From: Solibacillus silvestris_B
Lineage (GTDB): Bacteria > Bacillota > Bacilli > Bacillales_A > Planococcaceae
Length of the DNA stretch: 64,000 bases
Direction of reading: 5' to 3'
NCBI RefSeq assembly: GCF_051967575.1
Contig: NZ_JBQCJW010000018.1
Coordinates: forward strand, 3,222-67,221
Below, piece by piece: positions 44,942 to 53,411 of the stretch. The notes below the pieces were generated by a model that worked only from the letters and a program-made list of their open reading frames with translations, made no database searches and had not been told where the DNA came from. A program made the position numbers and the translations under genes. Each line of letters starts with the position of its first letter. Position 1 is the first letter of the stretch.

Positions 44942-45472
44942 CTAGATGAAACGGAGCACCAACCTCACCATATCCCGGCACTGAATCCCATTTTCAAAAA
45001 TCGGTTCCTCATAGTTTTGAACAAAATAATCATGGATAATCCCTTTCATTCGAAAACCGCATTTCTGGTAAAGCGCTAGCTGTTGAATGCTTGAGTTGCC
45101 CGTGCCAAGCTCAATCGACTCCATGCCTTTTTCCTTTGCTGCTCGAATTGCATGATAAACCAAAGCTTTTCCTATGCCTTTCCCCTGATGCGAATCTGCA
45201 ACCGCAATATTCATCAGCTCAGCTCTTGATGGCGCAATTTCATTTAAAACATACACACCGATGATTTCTTCCCTTTCAATGGCGATATATACTTCACTAA
45301 TATCTATATATTTTGAAATACTTTCTTCGGAAGGATCCGCCAGCAACAGCAATTCCATTGGCTCGTTTTCTTCATTCTTCAACTTTCTGATTGTAACCTC
45401 GCTCGTTGACTGTCCATGTTCAATTGCTTCTTTTGAATTATGTTTTAAAGCACCAAATAATTGCTCTTCCAT
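44942..45472 (-). CDS. GNAT-family N-acetyltransferase
   Basis: 176 residues. The acetyl-CoA loop HQGKGIGKALVYHAI is intact (about 97-111), preceded by the beta-4 strand ELMNIAVADS and followed by IELGTGNSSIQQLALYQKCG (cut). An N-terminal extension of ~25 residues precedes the fold. Substrate unknown. Confidence 0.85.
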   Translation of the reverse strand: MEEQLFGALKHNSKEAIEHGQSTSEVTIRKLKNEENEPMELLLLADPSEESISKYIDISEVYIAIEREEIIGVYVLNEIAPSRAELMNIAVADSHQGKGIGKALVYHAIRAAKEKGMESIELGTGNSSIQQLALYQKCGFRMKGIIHDYFVQNYEEPIFENGIQCRDMVRLVLRFI

Positions 45473-45843
45473 GACAACGCCTCGTTTCGGATGGTTTCTA
45501 TTATTCTATCGGGATTTGCTCCGGTTGTACAAGCTATTCAAATGTCTCGATACTAGAGGCCAGGCCCAGGCTTTGCGACTTCCCGATATCCTGTTAAAAT
45601 AACCGTACCAGCTCCTTCAATTATGACTCGAAATCGACAAAGGCACTCATATTCGTTCATTTTCTGAAATATATTGCGGATTGTATTATTTCGAGATAAT
45701 CCTGGTCTCTTCCATTCAAGCAATACGACAGTTCCCATAAAAAAATGAAGCTCCTTATAAAAGAAACTTCACTTAGCATTCATTATTCATATGGTTCAGG
45801 CTGCTTCAGAAAGCCATTTGCCAGCCTGCCCAAAACCACTACC
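45473..45843. other. Intergenic, terminator of citM; no gene called
   Basis: A 61-codon minus-strand frame (45738-45553) exists, but its apparent ribosome binding site is one arm of the citM terminator, so it is not called. No other coding signal. Confidence 0.5.
45746..45771 (-). terminator. Terminator of citM
   Basis: TGAAGTTTC and GGAGCTTCA form a 9-bp stem (with G-U pairs), followed by seven Us on the minus strand, 70 bp after the stop. Confidence 0.75.
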
Positions 45844-47157
45844 CTAAATTTGCACAACACCTAATAAAATCGCGATCACCAGTAATCCAATACTCAATCC
45901 CCACATCCATAAAAACGAGAATTTCAAGTGTTTGCCCATTTCCAAGCCTGATAAACCAAGCGCAAGCCACACAGCCGGCGCAAGCGGAGATACGAATGTT
46001 CCGACAATATTGCCGATAATCATCGCATAGGCTGTCGATAACGAATCGATTCCATAAGTTAAGCCGATTTGATCCACGACCGGGAACAAGGCAAAGTAAT
46101 AGGCGTCTGTGCTTAACAATAAGTCAAATGGTACGCCCAGCACCCCGATAATAATATGTAAATACTGCGCTAAAAAGCTTGGCAGAATATTAACGGCATT
46201 ATTCGCAATTGCCGTCAGCATTCCAGTACCATTTAATATTCCTAAAAACAGCCCGGCAGCAATGATAATCGAAGCCATCGTTAAGGCATTCGATGCATGT
46301 GCCTGAATGCGCCCCATTTGTTCCTTCGGTGTACGGTAATTCAACGGTAAAGCGATTGCAACACCGATTAAGAATGCTAGTCCAGCAGGTAAAAGCCCCG
46401 ACATTAACACAGCAAGAACAACAATTGCCAGAATCGCATTCGCCCAAATCAGCTTTGGACGTTTCAAAGATTCATCAGTTTCATTATTTAGTATACTGTT
46501 GCTTAAATCAAAGCTTAACACTTCCCCTGTCTTCGCTCGCTTTGCTATTAGGCGTTTTTCACGGAGACCCATAAATACAGCGAGTATAAGCATGAGCACA
46601 ATGCCGATAATCTGGATCTTTATTAATGGATGCCAAAGCTCTGTCACATCTGTATCAAGAACTGACGCAACACGCCCTAAAGGCCCGCCCCACGGAATCA
46701 TGTTTACGATCGCCGCAGCACCACCGACCAATAATAAAAGCAAGTACGGGTTCATGCCAAGTCGGACATACAGCGGCAACAGTGCTGTAATCGAAATTAA
46801 AAATGTGGATGCACCAGAACCGTCCAGCTGTGCAATGACAGCGATAATTACCGTTACAATCGCAACAAGCACGACATTCCCTTTTGATAGCGCTACCATT
46901 TTATTGATGATTGGTTCAAACAACCCGACATCCTGCATAATCCCGAAAAAGATGATCGCAAAAATGAACATAATCGCGACACTAATTACGGAGTTAATCC
47001 CATCTTCGAAAAACACGCCCAAATCATCAAACGAATACCCGACAATAAACATGGCAATCACAGGTGGAACGACCATTGCAACAATCGGTGATACACGCCC
47101 GCTTATCAACAGGCCGACAATAACCAAAATCGTTATAATTCCTACAATACTTAACAT
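45844..47157 (-). CDS. citM: CitMHS-family citrate/divalent-metal symporter
   Basis: About twelve-helix transporter of the CitMHS family that imports citrate as a metal complex with protons. Family blocks seen: AQLDGSGASTFLIS, VNMIPWGGPLGR and LSTDAYYFALFPV. 437 residues from ATG 47157; the long upstream extension is excluded although the site (GGGGGTTG) is only moderate. The CitST two-component genes directly upstream, in the same direction, support a citrate or similar acid substrate. Confidence 0.88.
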   Translation of the reverse strand: MLSIVGIITILVIVGLLISGRVSPIVAMVVPPVIAMFIVGYSFDDLGVFFEDGINSVISVAIMFIFAIIFFGIMQDVGLFEPIINKMVALSKGNVVLVAIVTVIIAVIAQLDGSGASTFLISITALLPLYVRLGMNPYLLLLLVGGAAAIVNMIPWGGPLGRVASVLDTDVTELWHPLIKIQIIGIVLMLILAVFMGLREKRLIAKRAKTGEVLSFDLSNSILNNETDESLKRPKLIWANAILAIVVLAVLMSGLLPAGLAFLIGVAIALPLNYRTPKEQMGRIQAHASNALTMASIIIAAGLFLGILNGTGMLTAIANNAVNILPSFLAQYLHIIIGVLGVPFDLLLSTDAYYFALFPVVDQIGLTYGIDSLSTAYAMIIGNIVGTFVSPLAPAVWLALGLSGLEMGKHLKFSFLWMWGLSIGLLVIAILLGVVQI

Positions 47158-47251
47158 TAAACAACCCCCATTGCTTAGAATTCTTATAATTTTATGACAA
47201 TTACAAGAATGGAGGAATAATGTGTTCATTTATTCAATAAGTAAAATAAAA

Positions 47252-47947
47252 TCAATTTTGTTCATAAGTTTCACAGAGGACATAATTGCGTTCCGGACGA
47301 CCGACTGTTCCATAAAGCAGCTTCGTTTCAAGAATATTCATTTCAACTAAATACTCTAAATACCTTCTTGCAGTGGATCGGCTTGTCCCGATGATTTCAC
47401 TTAATTGTGCAGCCGTTAAAGTAGTGTACATTTGTTCATTAAATAAGTGAATGACCCGTTCGAGCGTAAATGTGTCAATCCCTTTCGGCAACGCCTTTTC
47501 TGGCGCCGAATTATTTTGCCGGTAAAACAGCGAATCCAGATCTTGCTGTGTAAAGTGTGTTTTCTTTTGCAAAGCCGACCGTGTAAGGTGAAGCTGCTGA
47601 AATGCTTTTTGAAGTCTTGCCTCATCAAACGGCTTCACAATATAATCAAAAACCCCGTATGAAAATAATGCTTCAACATGCGCACGCTCTGCCGCTGCTG
47701 TCACCATGATAATGCATATGCCCGGAAAATGAGCCCGTACATAGGCAACGAGTTCATAGCCTGTTACATCCGGAATGAATAAATCCATAAAAAGAACAGT
47801 TGGCGGTGTTGCTGTATGAAGGAGTGCTTCTTTTAATGAGGCACCGCTTAAAAATTGCTGTACTTGTGCTTCCGGCTGAATCGCCTTTATATAATCGGCA
47901 TGAATAGCCGCAATGCGAAAATCATCTTCAATTAGCCAAATATCCAT
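47252..47947 (-). CDS. citT: Citrate-type response regulator
   Basis: CitB/DcuR-family response regulator. Receiver with EDD at 6-8, phospho-Asp in LFMDLFIPD (about 56) and VKPF. The C-terminal helix-turn-helix (LTAAQLSEIIGTSRSTARRYLEY, shown cut) is typical of the family. 231 residues. Overlaps the kinase gene by 20 bp and precedes citM, its likely target. Confidence 0.9.
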   Translation of the reverse strand: MDIWLIEDDFRIAAIHADYIKAIQPEAQVQQFLSGASLKEALLHTATPPTVLFMDLFIPDVTGYELVAYVRAHFPGICIIMVTAAAERAHVEALFSYGVFDYIVKPFDEARLQKAFQQLHLTRSALQKKTHFTQQDLDSLFYRQNNSAPEKALPKGIDTFTLERVIHLFNEQMYTTLTAAQLSEIIGTSRSTARRYLEYLVEMNILETKLLYGTVGRPERNYVLCETYEQN

Positions 47948-49508
47948 TGAATCCCTTCCTTTGCAAAATGATTAAAAAGCAAGCCCCGCCTAAATCACTT
48001 TCTTCCAATAATAATGAGCCGCCAACTTTTTTTAGTGCCTGCTCACTTATCGTTAAGCCATAGCCTCGTTCATAGCCATCCTTTGTCGTATAGCCGAGCG
48101 TAAAAATTTGCTTTGCCATTTCCGCATCGATGCCTGGTCCATTATCATGCACCTCAATGATGAGCTCATGTTTGTACTGATGAATAGACAGGTTGATTTG
48201 CTTATTCGATATGTTCGCATTATGCAACGCATCCATCGCATTTTGAAGCACATTGCCTAACGCTGTCAATAATGCATCAACTTCTTCATCATTATAATCA
48301 ATTAAAACGTCGTCTGTTTCAATTGCAATTACAATACCGCGCTCTTTTGCTTCCGAAATTTTTCCTTCTAATAATGCCTGTATCAGGATGGAAGGCTGTG
48401 CTGCAAGTGCCTGCTGCTGTTTCGTCGTATCCTGCTGCTCCTGCCTTATAAACGCGATTGCCTCTTCCGTGTGGGATTGCTTTAACAGCCCGAGGATTAC
48501 ATGCAGTTTATTGGCAAATTCATGTGTTTTCGCACGTTGCATTTGCGCTTGCTGCTTCACAAGCATCAGCTCATTCGTCACTGTTTCATATTCCAGCTTT
48601 GCACGCAGAAAATATAAATAGCCGAGTCGCTCCCCATGCTTTAAAGGTGCCTTTGAAATAATAATTTCCTGCTGCTGCAGAGGAATTTCCAGGGCCCGAA
48701 TAACCTCTTCATCAAAAAGCCGTTCAGGAAGCACTTTTTCCAGCGATAAATCTTCTTTTAATGCTGAAAGAAGCTCTTTTGCACGGGAATTGCATATGAC
48801 CACATCATTATCCCGCGTCGTTAATATAATCCCGTCTGTCGTTTCCTCTAGAATTGTATGATAGGCCGAATAAAGCTTTGCGATCTGTGCAGGCTGCATA
48901 CCGAGCAATTGCTTCTTTACATAAAGTGATAGCAGCACTGCGCAAATAATACCTAAAATCGCTACAAGTACCGTTATTTGAAGCCATCCCAAAAAGGCTG
49001 TATCAATTGCTTTCTTAATATCTTTCGTTAAAAATCCGACCGAAATAACCCCTATTACTTTACCATCGACGATAACTGGCACCTTCCCGCGGATGGATTC
49101 TCCCATTGAACCCGTTGTTTTGGAAACAATAGACTCTTTATCAATAAGCGCTGAATCATTATCCCCGCCGACCATCGACTGGCCGACTTTTTCACGGTCC
49201 GGATGTGTATAGCGAATCCCTTGCCTATTCCCAATCACAACAAATGTAGCTCCGATTTGCTGCCGTATATCCTCTGCGATCGGCTGAAGAATTGAAGATG
49301 GATCTTTCATTGAAAACGCGGTATTGACATCCGGGCGTTCAGCGATCAAATACGCGCTCGTTAACGCCTTTTCCCCCATCTCTTCTATAATTGATTCATT
49401 CAAATAATGATTGATCAGTAATAAAAACAGCACACAAATCGCAAAAACAATCCCGCTGATCGTAATAATGAGTCGGGCCGTTAAAGACTGCTTCAGACGA
49501 GTCACCAT
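47928..49508 (-). CDS. citS: Citrate-type sensor histidine kinase
   Basis: CitA/DcuS-family membrane kinase, 526 residues. Two helices (about 13-32 and 172-194) enclose a PAS-like extracytoplasmic sensor with the family motif IGNRQGIRYTHPD. A cytosolic PAS domain follows, then the H-box EFANKLHVILGLL and ATPase boxes NVLQNAMDAL, DNGPGID and GYGLTIS. The H-box is the Arg/Asn-rich type of this family. Adjacent to citT and citM. Confidence 0.9.
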   Translation of the reverse strand: MVTRLKQSLTARLIITISGIVFAICVLFLLLINHYLNESIIEEMGEKALTSAYLIAERPDVNTAFSMKDPSSILQPIAEDIRQQIGATFVVIGNRQGIRYTHPDREKVGQSMVGGDNDSALIDKESIVSKTTGSMGESIRGKVPVIVDGKVIGVISVGFLTKDIKKAIDTAFLGWLQITVLVAILGIICAVLLSLYVKKQLLGMQPAQIAKLYSAYHTILEETTDGIILTTRDNDVVICNSRAKELLSALKEDLSLEKVLPERLFDEEVIRALEIPLQQQEIIISKAPLKHGERLGYLYFLRAKLEYETVTNELMLVKQQAQMQRAKTHEFANKLHVILGLLKQSHTEEAIAFIRQEQQDTTKQQQALAAQPSILIQALLEGKISEAKERGIVIAIETDDVLIDYNDEEVDALLTALGNVLQNAMDALHNANISNKQINLSIHQYKHELIIEVHDNGPGIDAEMAKQIFTLGYTTKDGYERGYGLTISEQALKKVGGSLLLEESDLGGACFLIILQRKGFNGYLAN

Positions 49509-49643
49509 AGTGGTCCCCCTTTTCGAGCGTTGATTTTACTATTTTAACATGGAAATTTCGGGAGAATAATCAGAATAATATTAAATCATACTTTGGAAAC
49601 TTTCTGATTTTCTCTATAATTAATAAAAAGGGGGGGATGTCCA

Positions 49644-49970
49644 ATGCCAGTCTACAACAAACTCGTACGCGACCAAATACCACAAATCATTGAAAAATCA
49701 GGGAGTAAATTCACTGCACGTATTCTACACACTTCTGAACATTTAACTGAAATCAAGAAGAAACTCGAAGAAGAAGTGCATGAATATCAAGAGACAACAA
49801 ATGCCCGGGATGCCCTGGAGGAACTAGCCGATATTTTGGAACTGATCCATGCTGCTCTTCTTATTCACGAAGCCACTTTTGAAGATCTTGAAAAAACTCG
49901 GATTGCAAAGAAAGAGAAGCGCGGCGGATTTGAGAAAGGGATTTATTTGATAAAGGTCGGCGATGAGTAA
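49644..49970 (+). CDS. MazG-like nucleotide pyrophosphohydrolase
   Basis: 108-residue all-helical protein. The N-terminus YNKLVRDQIPQII is characteristic of the phosphoribosyl-ATP pyrophosphohydrolase-like/MazG group; acidic metal sites EEEVHEY and LEELADILELI are present. Behind GGGGGGATG. Predicted to hydrolyse aberrant or excess NTPs. The tandem-repeat block starts 30 bp after its stop. Confidence 0.85.
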   Translation: MPVYNKLVRDQIPQIIEKSGSKFTARILHTSEHLTEIKKKLEEEVHEYQETTNARDALEELADILELIHAALLIHEATFEDLEKTRIAKKEKRGGFEKGIYLIKVGDE

Positions 49971-49999
49971 GTTAAAGCTTCATACATCAATCCTCATTC

Positions 50000-50620
50000 A
50001 AAGTAGAACGCTTCCGGGATATTAGAAGATTCTCGCTTGAAAGTAGAACCGGCCAGGCCGAAAGTAGAACTCAGCGCCTTGAATGTAGAACAAAGACCGG
50101 AGAAAGTGGAACAGAGCGGCTCAAAAGTAGAACGCTTCCCGGATATTAGAAGATTCTCGCTTGAAAGTAGAACCGGCCAGGCCGAAAGTAGAACTCAGCG
50201 CCTTGAATGTAGAATAAAGACCGGAGAAAGTGGGGAACAGAGCGGCTCAAAAGTAGAACGCTTCCCGGATATTAGAAGATTTTCGCTTGAAAGTGGAACC
50301 GGCCAGGCCGAAAGTAGAACTCAGCGCCTTGAATGTAGAATAAAGACCGGAGAAAGTGGAACAGAGCGGCTCAAAAGTAGAACGCTTCCCGGATATTAGA
50401 AGATTTTCGCTTGAAAGTGGAACGCGGCATGCTGAAAGTAGAACTCAGCGCCTTGAATGTAGAACAAAGACCGGAGAAAGTGGAACAAAGCGGCTCAAAA
50501 GTAGAACGCTTCCGCGATATTAGAAGATTTCCGCTTGAAAGTAGAATACGCCAGGCCGAAAGTAGAACTCAGCGCCTTGAATGTGGAACAAAGACCGGCG
50601 AAAGTGGAACAGAGCGGCTC
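50000..50620 (+). repeat. Higher-order minisatellite: five ~124-bp units of ~21-bp AAAGTAGAAC modules
   Basis: Units start at 50000, 50124, 50250, 50374 and 50498 (lengths 124, 126, 124, 124, 123). Each holds six modules of a 10-nt core, AAAGTAGAAC or close, plus a ~11-nt variable segment. The variable segments differ within a unit (GCTTCCCGG, CGGCCAGGCCG, TCAGCGCCTTG, AAAGACCGGAG, AGAGCGGCTCA) but are conserved between units. One module (ATATTAGAAG core) is diverged. All three forward frames are partly open because 21 is a multiple of 3, but 124 is not, so no single frame runs through the block. Confidence 0.95.
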
Positions 50621-50707
50621 TTTTGATACACTCTACACAATTTCACCGAAAAACAAGTACCTATTTCTAATTGTTTCATATGATTTATATGAAAGGGGGA
50701 GAAGGTT

Positions 50708-51010
50708 ATCGTCTATACGGAAACGATTGATCTTCAAGGTCATTCATTTACTGCCGTGACCGTTCAATTACCTAAAACAACATTGCTGACGATTTCGAAT
50801 GAACGTGGCTACATTATGTGTGGCGCACTGGATGTCGGGCTGTTAAATGAGAAATTGGCCGATCGCAAAATCATTGCTGGCCGTGCAGTTGGTGTGAGAA
50901 CAATCGATGACTTGCTAAAAGCGCCATTGGAATCCGTCACATACGAGGCGAAAGCGTACGGCATCGAAGAAGGCATGACTGGTGAAGAAGCGTTATTAAA
51001 AATGATCTAA
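50708..51010 (+). CDS. yunC: YunC/DUF1805-family protein with a non-standard start
   Basis: The C-terminal ~85 residues match YunC closely (GYIMCGALDVGLLN; AGRAVGVRTIDDLL). The coding frame clearly extends upstream of the first GTG (50756) with YTETIDLQGHSFTAV, as in the family. A strong AAGGGGGAG lies 6 bases before an ATC codon at 50708, exactly where ATG is expected. Either ATC is used, or the start was lost and GTG 50756 gives an 84-residue product. Function of the family unknown. Confidence 0.8.
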   Translation: MVYTETIDLQGHSFTAVTVQLPKTTLLTISNERGYIMCGALDVGLLNEKLADRKIIAGRAVGVRTIDDLLKAPLESVTYEAKAYGIEEGMTGEEALLKMI

Positions 51011-51102
51011 AATGGTTGGATAGCCAAATACGGAGCTATCTGCAAATTTCCCTCCGCAAAAATGCCTGGCCTAAAGTTACGTTAAATTCTTTCATGACAA
51101 AA

Positions 51103-51132
51103 ACCGCTCTTTCATTTACCCGAAAAAGCGGT
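51103..51132. terminator. Bidirectional terminator
   Basis: ACCGCT and AGCGGT arms with a partly paired interior (TTTC/GAAA); T-rich on both sides (CATTTTTTC on plus; TTTTTGTC on minus). Between convergent genes. Confidence 0.75.
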
Positions 51133-51178
51133 CTCCATTTTTTCATTGTCTATTTTCAGGTATAATCACATTCTTTTT

Positions 51179-51490
51179 TCAAATCGCTCTATTATAATAA
51201 GAGGCCTTGTTTCCTTTACATCTCTTTACAGCAAGAAGCTCTTCCAATTTCTGAATATATTCAGAATCCGTTGATATTCTTGTAAGGCTCGTTAATAAAT
51301 ATGGTCTCAATCCGGAATTTATTTTTTTGCATCGCGCAAGACTGATCAAATACTTGGCCATCTTAAATGACTTTAAGTGGGTATGTCCGTTTTTGAACTC
51401 CTTCTTCGTATTGACAACCATAAATTCCTGTTTGCGCCCTTTATAGAAAGGAATAATAATATACTCATCTTTTTTAAAAATTTGATTCAT
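51179..51490 (-). CDS. Hypothetical basic protein
   Basis: 103 residues, Lys/Arg-rich, starting MNQIFKKDEYIIIPFYKG, with two Cys. ATG 51490 lies 8 bases after AAGGATG. Helical second half; no motif recognised. Single gene. Confidence 0.6.
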   Translation of the reverse strand: MNQIFKKDEYIIIPFYKGRKQEFMVVNTKKEFKNGHTHLKSFKMAKYLISLARCKKINSGLRPYLLTSLTRISTDSEYIQKLEELLAVKRCKGNKASYYNRAI

Positions 51491-51720
51491 ATTATCTACA
51501 TCCTTTTCAAATATATTTATGAACGATCTTCATATACGGAAAAACATATTTCATGGATTTTCCGTGTACGCCCCCTCCCGCTTTCTTATTTTATAGATCA
51601 TACTTCTCCTTACCCTAGTTATCGGTTACTATATTCATAATCCAATAAAAAAATCACTTTTTAGGGTAATATTAACAATGGGGGTAGGATTTTTACATCT
51701 CTTCATACAGCGGTCGAACA

Positions 51721-52284
51721 CTAACGATATATTGGTTTAATCGTGGAATATATTAACTCTCCAGTTTCAGTAAATGCCCGAATATTTACAGGCATTAGCA
51801 TCTCGTCTTCTGATTCAACAAAGAAAAATTGTGCACCTCCATCACTAATGATTAAAGCATCTTCAAAGAAGTCTTTCTTCGTTTCAACCTCTATCCTGTT
51901 AATCATAGGATTGATGATTTGACCAAAATAGTATGAACTGGTTTCTCCGCTTGAACCTGATGCACTCCAAGTAAATTCATCATCTTCCATAGGTGGATAA
52001 TATGTTGAAATTAATGTAGATTTATATCCCTCATCACCTCTTAGTTCCCAATACCCTAACCAATTCTGCTCTAGCCGGCCCATCATAATTGCATCTCTAT
52101 TTCTAAATATCGTTAACCAGTCCCCGTCTATTTTCTTTACAAAATAGACCTCTTCTGTTACTGAAGACCAGTTTTCCGTATTTTGAAATACATCCTCTTC
52201 TGCAGGTAGTTGTTTGTGATTATAAAATAGAAATACAGTTATCAATCCTGTGAATATGCCAATCCCTATAAATATGTTCCTCAT
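51721..52284 (-). CDS. Hypothetical membrane-anchored protein
   Basis: 187 residues from ATG 52284 behind AGAGGTGG; the frame upstream to 52410 is not supported. One N-terminal helix (MRNIFIGIGIFTGLITVFLF), then an acidic extracytoplasmic domain rich in Trp/Tyr (NWLGYWELRGDEGY). No family recognised. Confidence 0.7.
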   Translation of the reverse strand: MRNIFIGIGIFTGLITVFLFYNHKQLPAEEDVFQNTENWSSVTEEVYFVKKIDGDWLTIFRNRDAIMMGRLEQNWLGYWELRGDEGYKSTLISTYYPPMEDDEFTWSASGSSGETSSYYFGQIINPMINRIEVETKKDFFEDALIISDGGAQFFFVESEDEMLMPVNIRAFTETGELIYSTIKPIYR

Positions 52285-52778
52285 TAATTTCCACCTCTCT
52301 TTTTCTTTAATTAAAGGTGCTGATGCCGCTATATTTATTGTAGCGGGCCGAGAAAAAAAGGCCAACTTGAACAACGCGCAAAAGCTGCAATGAAAATCCT
52401 TCATAATCAAAATAGCGGCTCCTCAAAAATTAAACCTCTGCTGTCCATGTTCGAAGCAGCAATTTTCTAATGATGCTACAAATATAATCATAGCATTTTT
52501 TCCCATTCCAATTGTTATACTTATTCTTCATTTTATTCGAGCGCAGTACTCTTATCATCCTTACTAAACAATCTCTTCTCCATCGATGCATTTTTTCAGC
52601 CTCTTATCGTATGTGCTGATCCTTCATGCAGAATGACCCCTGGCAGTTGAAGCGTAACTTTATTCCACTTTTTTCGTTGTATTTACTAAGGAAACTAATT
52701 CGAACGCTATTTTGAATTGATGGTGCTTTGAATAAGCTGTTATAATAACTGCGTCAATCACATAAGGAGAGGTATCAG
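52285..52778. other. Intergenic, no gene recognised
   Basis: No supported coding frame. A degraded member of the dispersed hairpin family lies at about 52614-52640 (GTGCTGATCCTTCATGCAGA). Confidence 0.5.
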
Positions 52779-53204
52779 ATGAAAACTGTTTATCATTGTT
52801 TAATAATGTGGATACCGTTTGCAGTATTCTTTTCCTTAGCAACAATCGGAGTAGAATTATTAGAAGGCGATAAAATTCAGACGTCGGAATATATAGGACT
52901 GAATGATGCGCCCGTCTTTCATTTCTTCATTGAGGCAGCTTTCGTCATAATCGTCTATCCCGTTTCGTTTTTCCCGCTAACATTTATCGCAAGTAAATAC
53001 GTCAGAAAACCGGAATTGAAATTATTTTTATTTCCTTTATTCGGGGGATTTATAGGAGCGGTTGTTTTTGCAATAAAATATAATAATCTTTTTATAGAAG
53101 CATACAATTTAAATATTATTAGCTCAATTATTCTTTTTGGTGTTGCCGGTTTACTCTTTGCCTTATGTGAAATAGCCGTTAAGAAAAATATTAAATTTGC
53201 TTAA
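52779..53204 (+). CDS. Hypothetical four-helix membrane protein
   Basis: 141 residues with four hydrophobic segments (about 6-26, 45-72, 80-100, 112-132). ATG behind AAGGAGAGG. C-terminal basic tail (VKKNIKFA) suggests the C-terminus is inside. Family not recognised. Confidence 0.7.
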   Translation: MKTVYHCLIMWIPFAVFFSLATIGVELLEGDKIQTSEYIGLNDAPVFHFFIEAAFVIIVYPVSFFPLTFIASKYVRKPELKLFLFPLFGGFIGAVVFAIKYNNLFIEAYNLNIISSIILFGVAGLLFALCEIAVKKNIKFA

Positions 53205-53332
53205 TTAATGAAAAGCGCATTTGCTGTAAATGAATTTCGCATCAGTGCATATTAGCTTATTCATCAGTTTCTGCAATCTTTTTAATTCTGTTGCCCGTTG
53301 CATTATAAACTTTGTCATATAGCTCTATTAAA

Positions 53333-53368
53333 AAACCGGCATGAAGAATATTGACTCCATGTCGGTTT
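53333..53368 (-). terminator. Terminator of the diguanylate cyclase gene
   Basis: AAACCGACATG pairs with CATGCCGGTTT, followed by TTT on the minus strand, 44 bp past the stop. Confidence 0.75.
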
Positions 53369-53411
53369 AAACTCGTACCTATACTTATGTTTACTGCGAG
53401 GTTTCATTTTT

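Noticed and set aside
45553..45738. 61-codon minus-strand frame with an apparent AAGGAG upstream
   Set aside because: The AAGGAG is one arm of the citM terminator stem and lies too far from the ATG; the residues show no family pattern.
50000..50620. CRISPR array
   Set aside because: The core is only 10 nt, the segments about 11 nt and recurring between units, and there are no cas genes nearby.
50037..50626. Frames encoding KVExxxx heptads inside the minisatellite
   Set aside because: Open only because the module is 21 bp; the 124-bp period shifts the frame each unit, starts are TTG or absent and no ribosome binding site is present.
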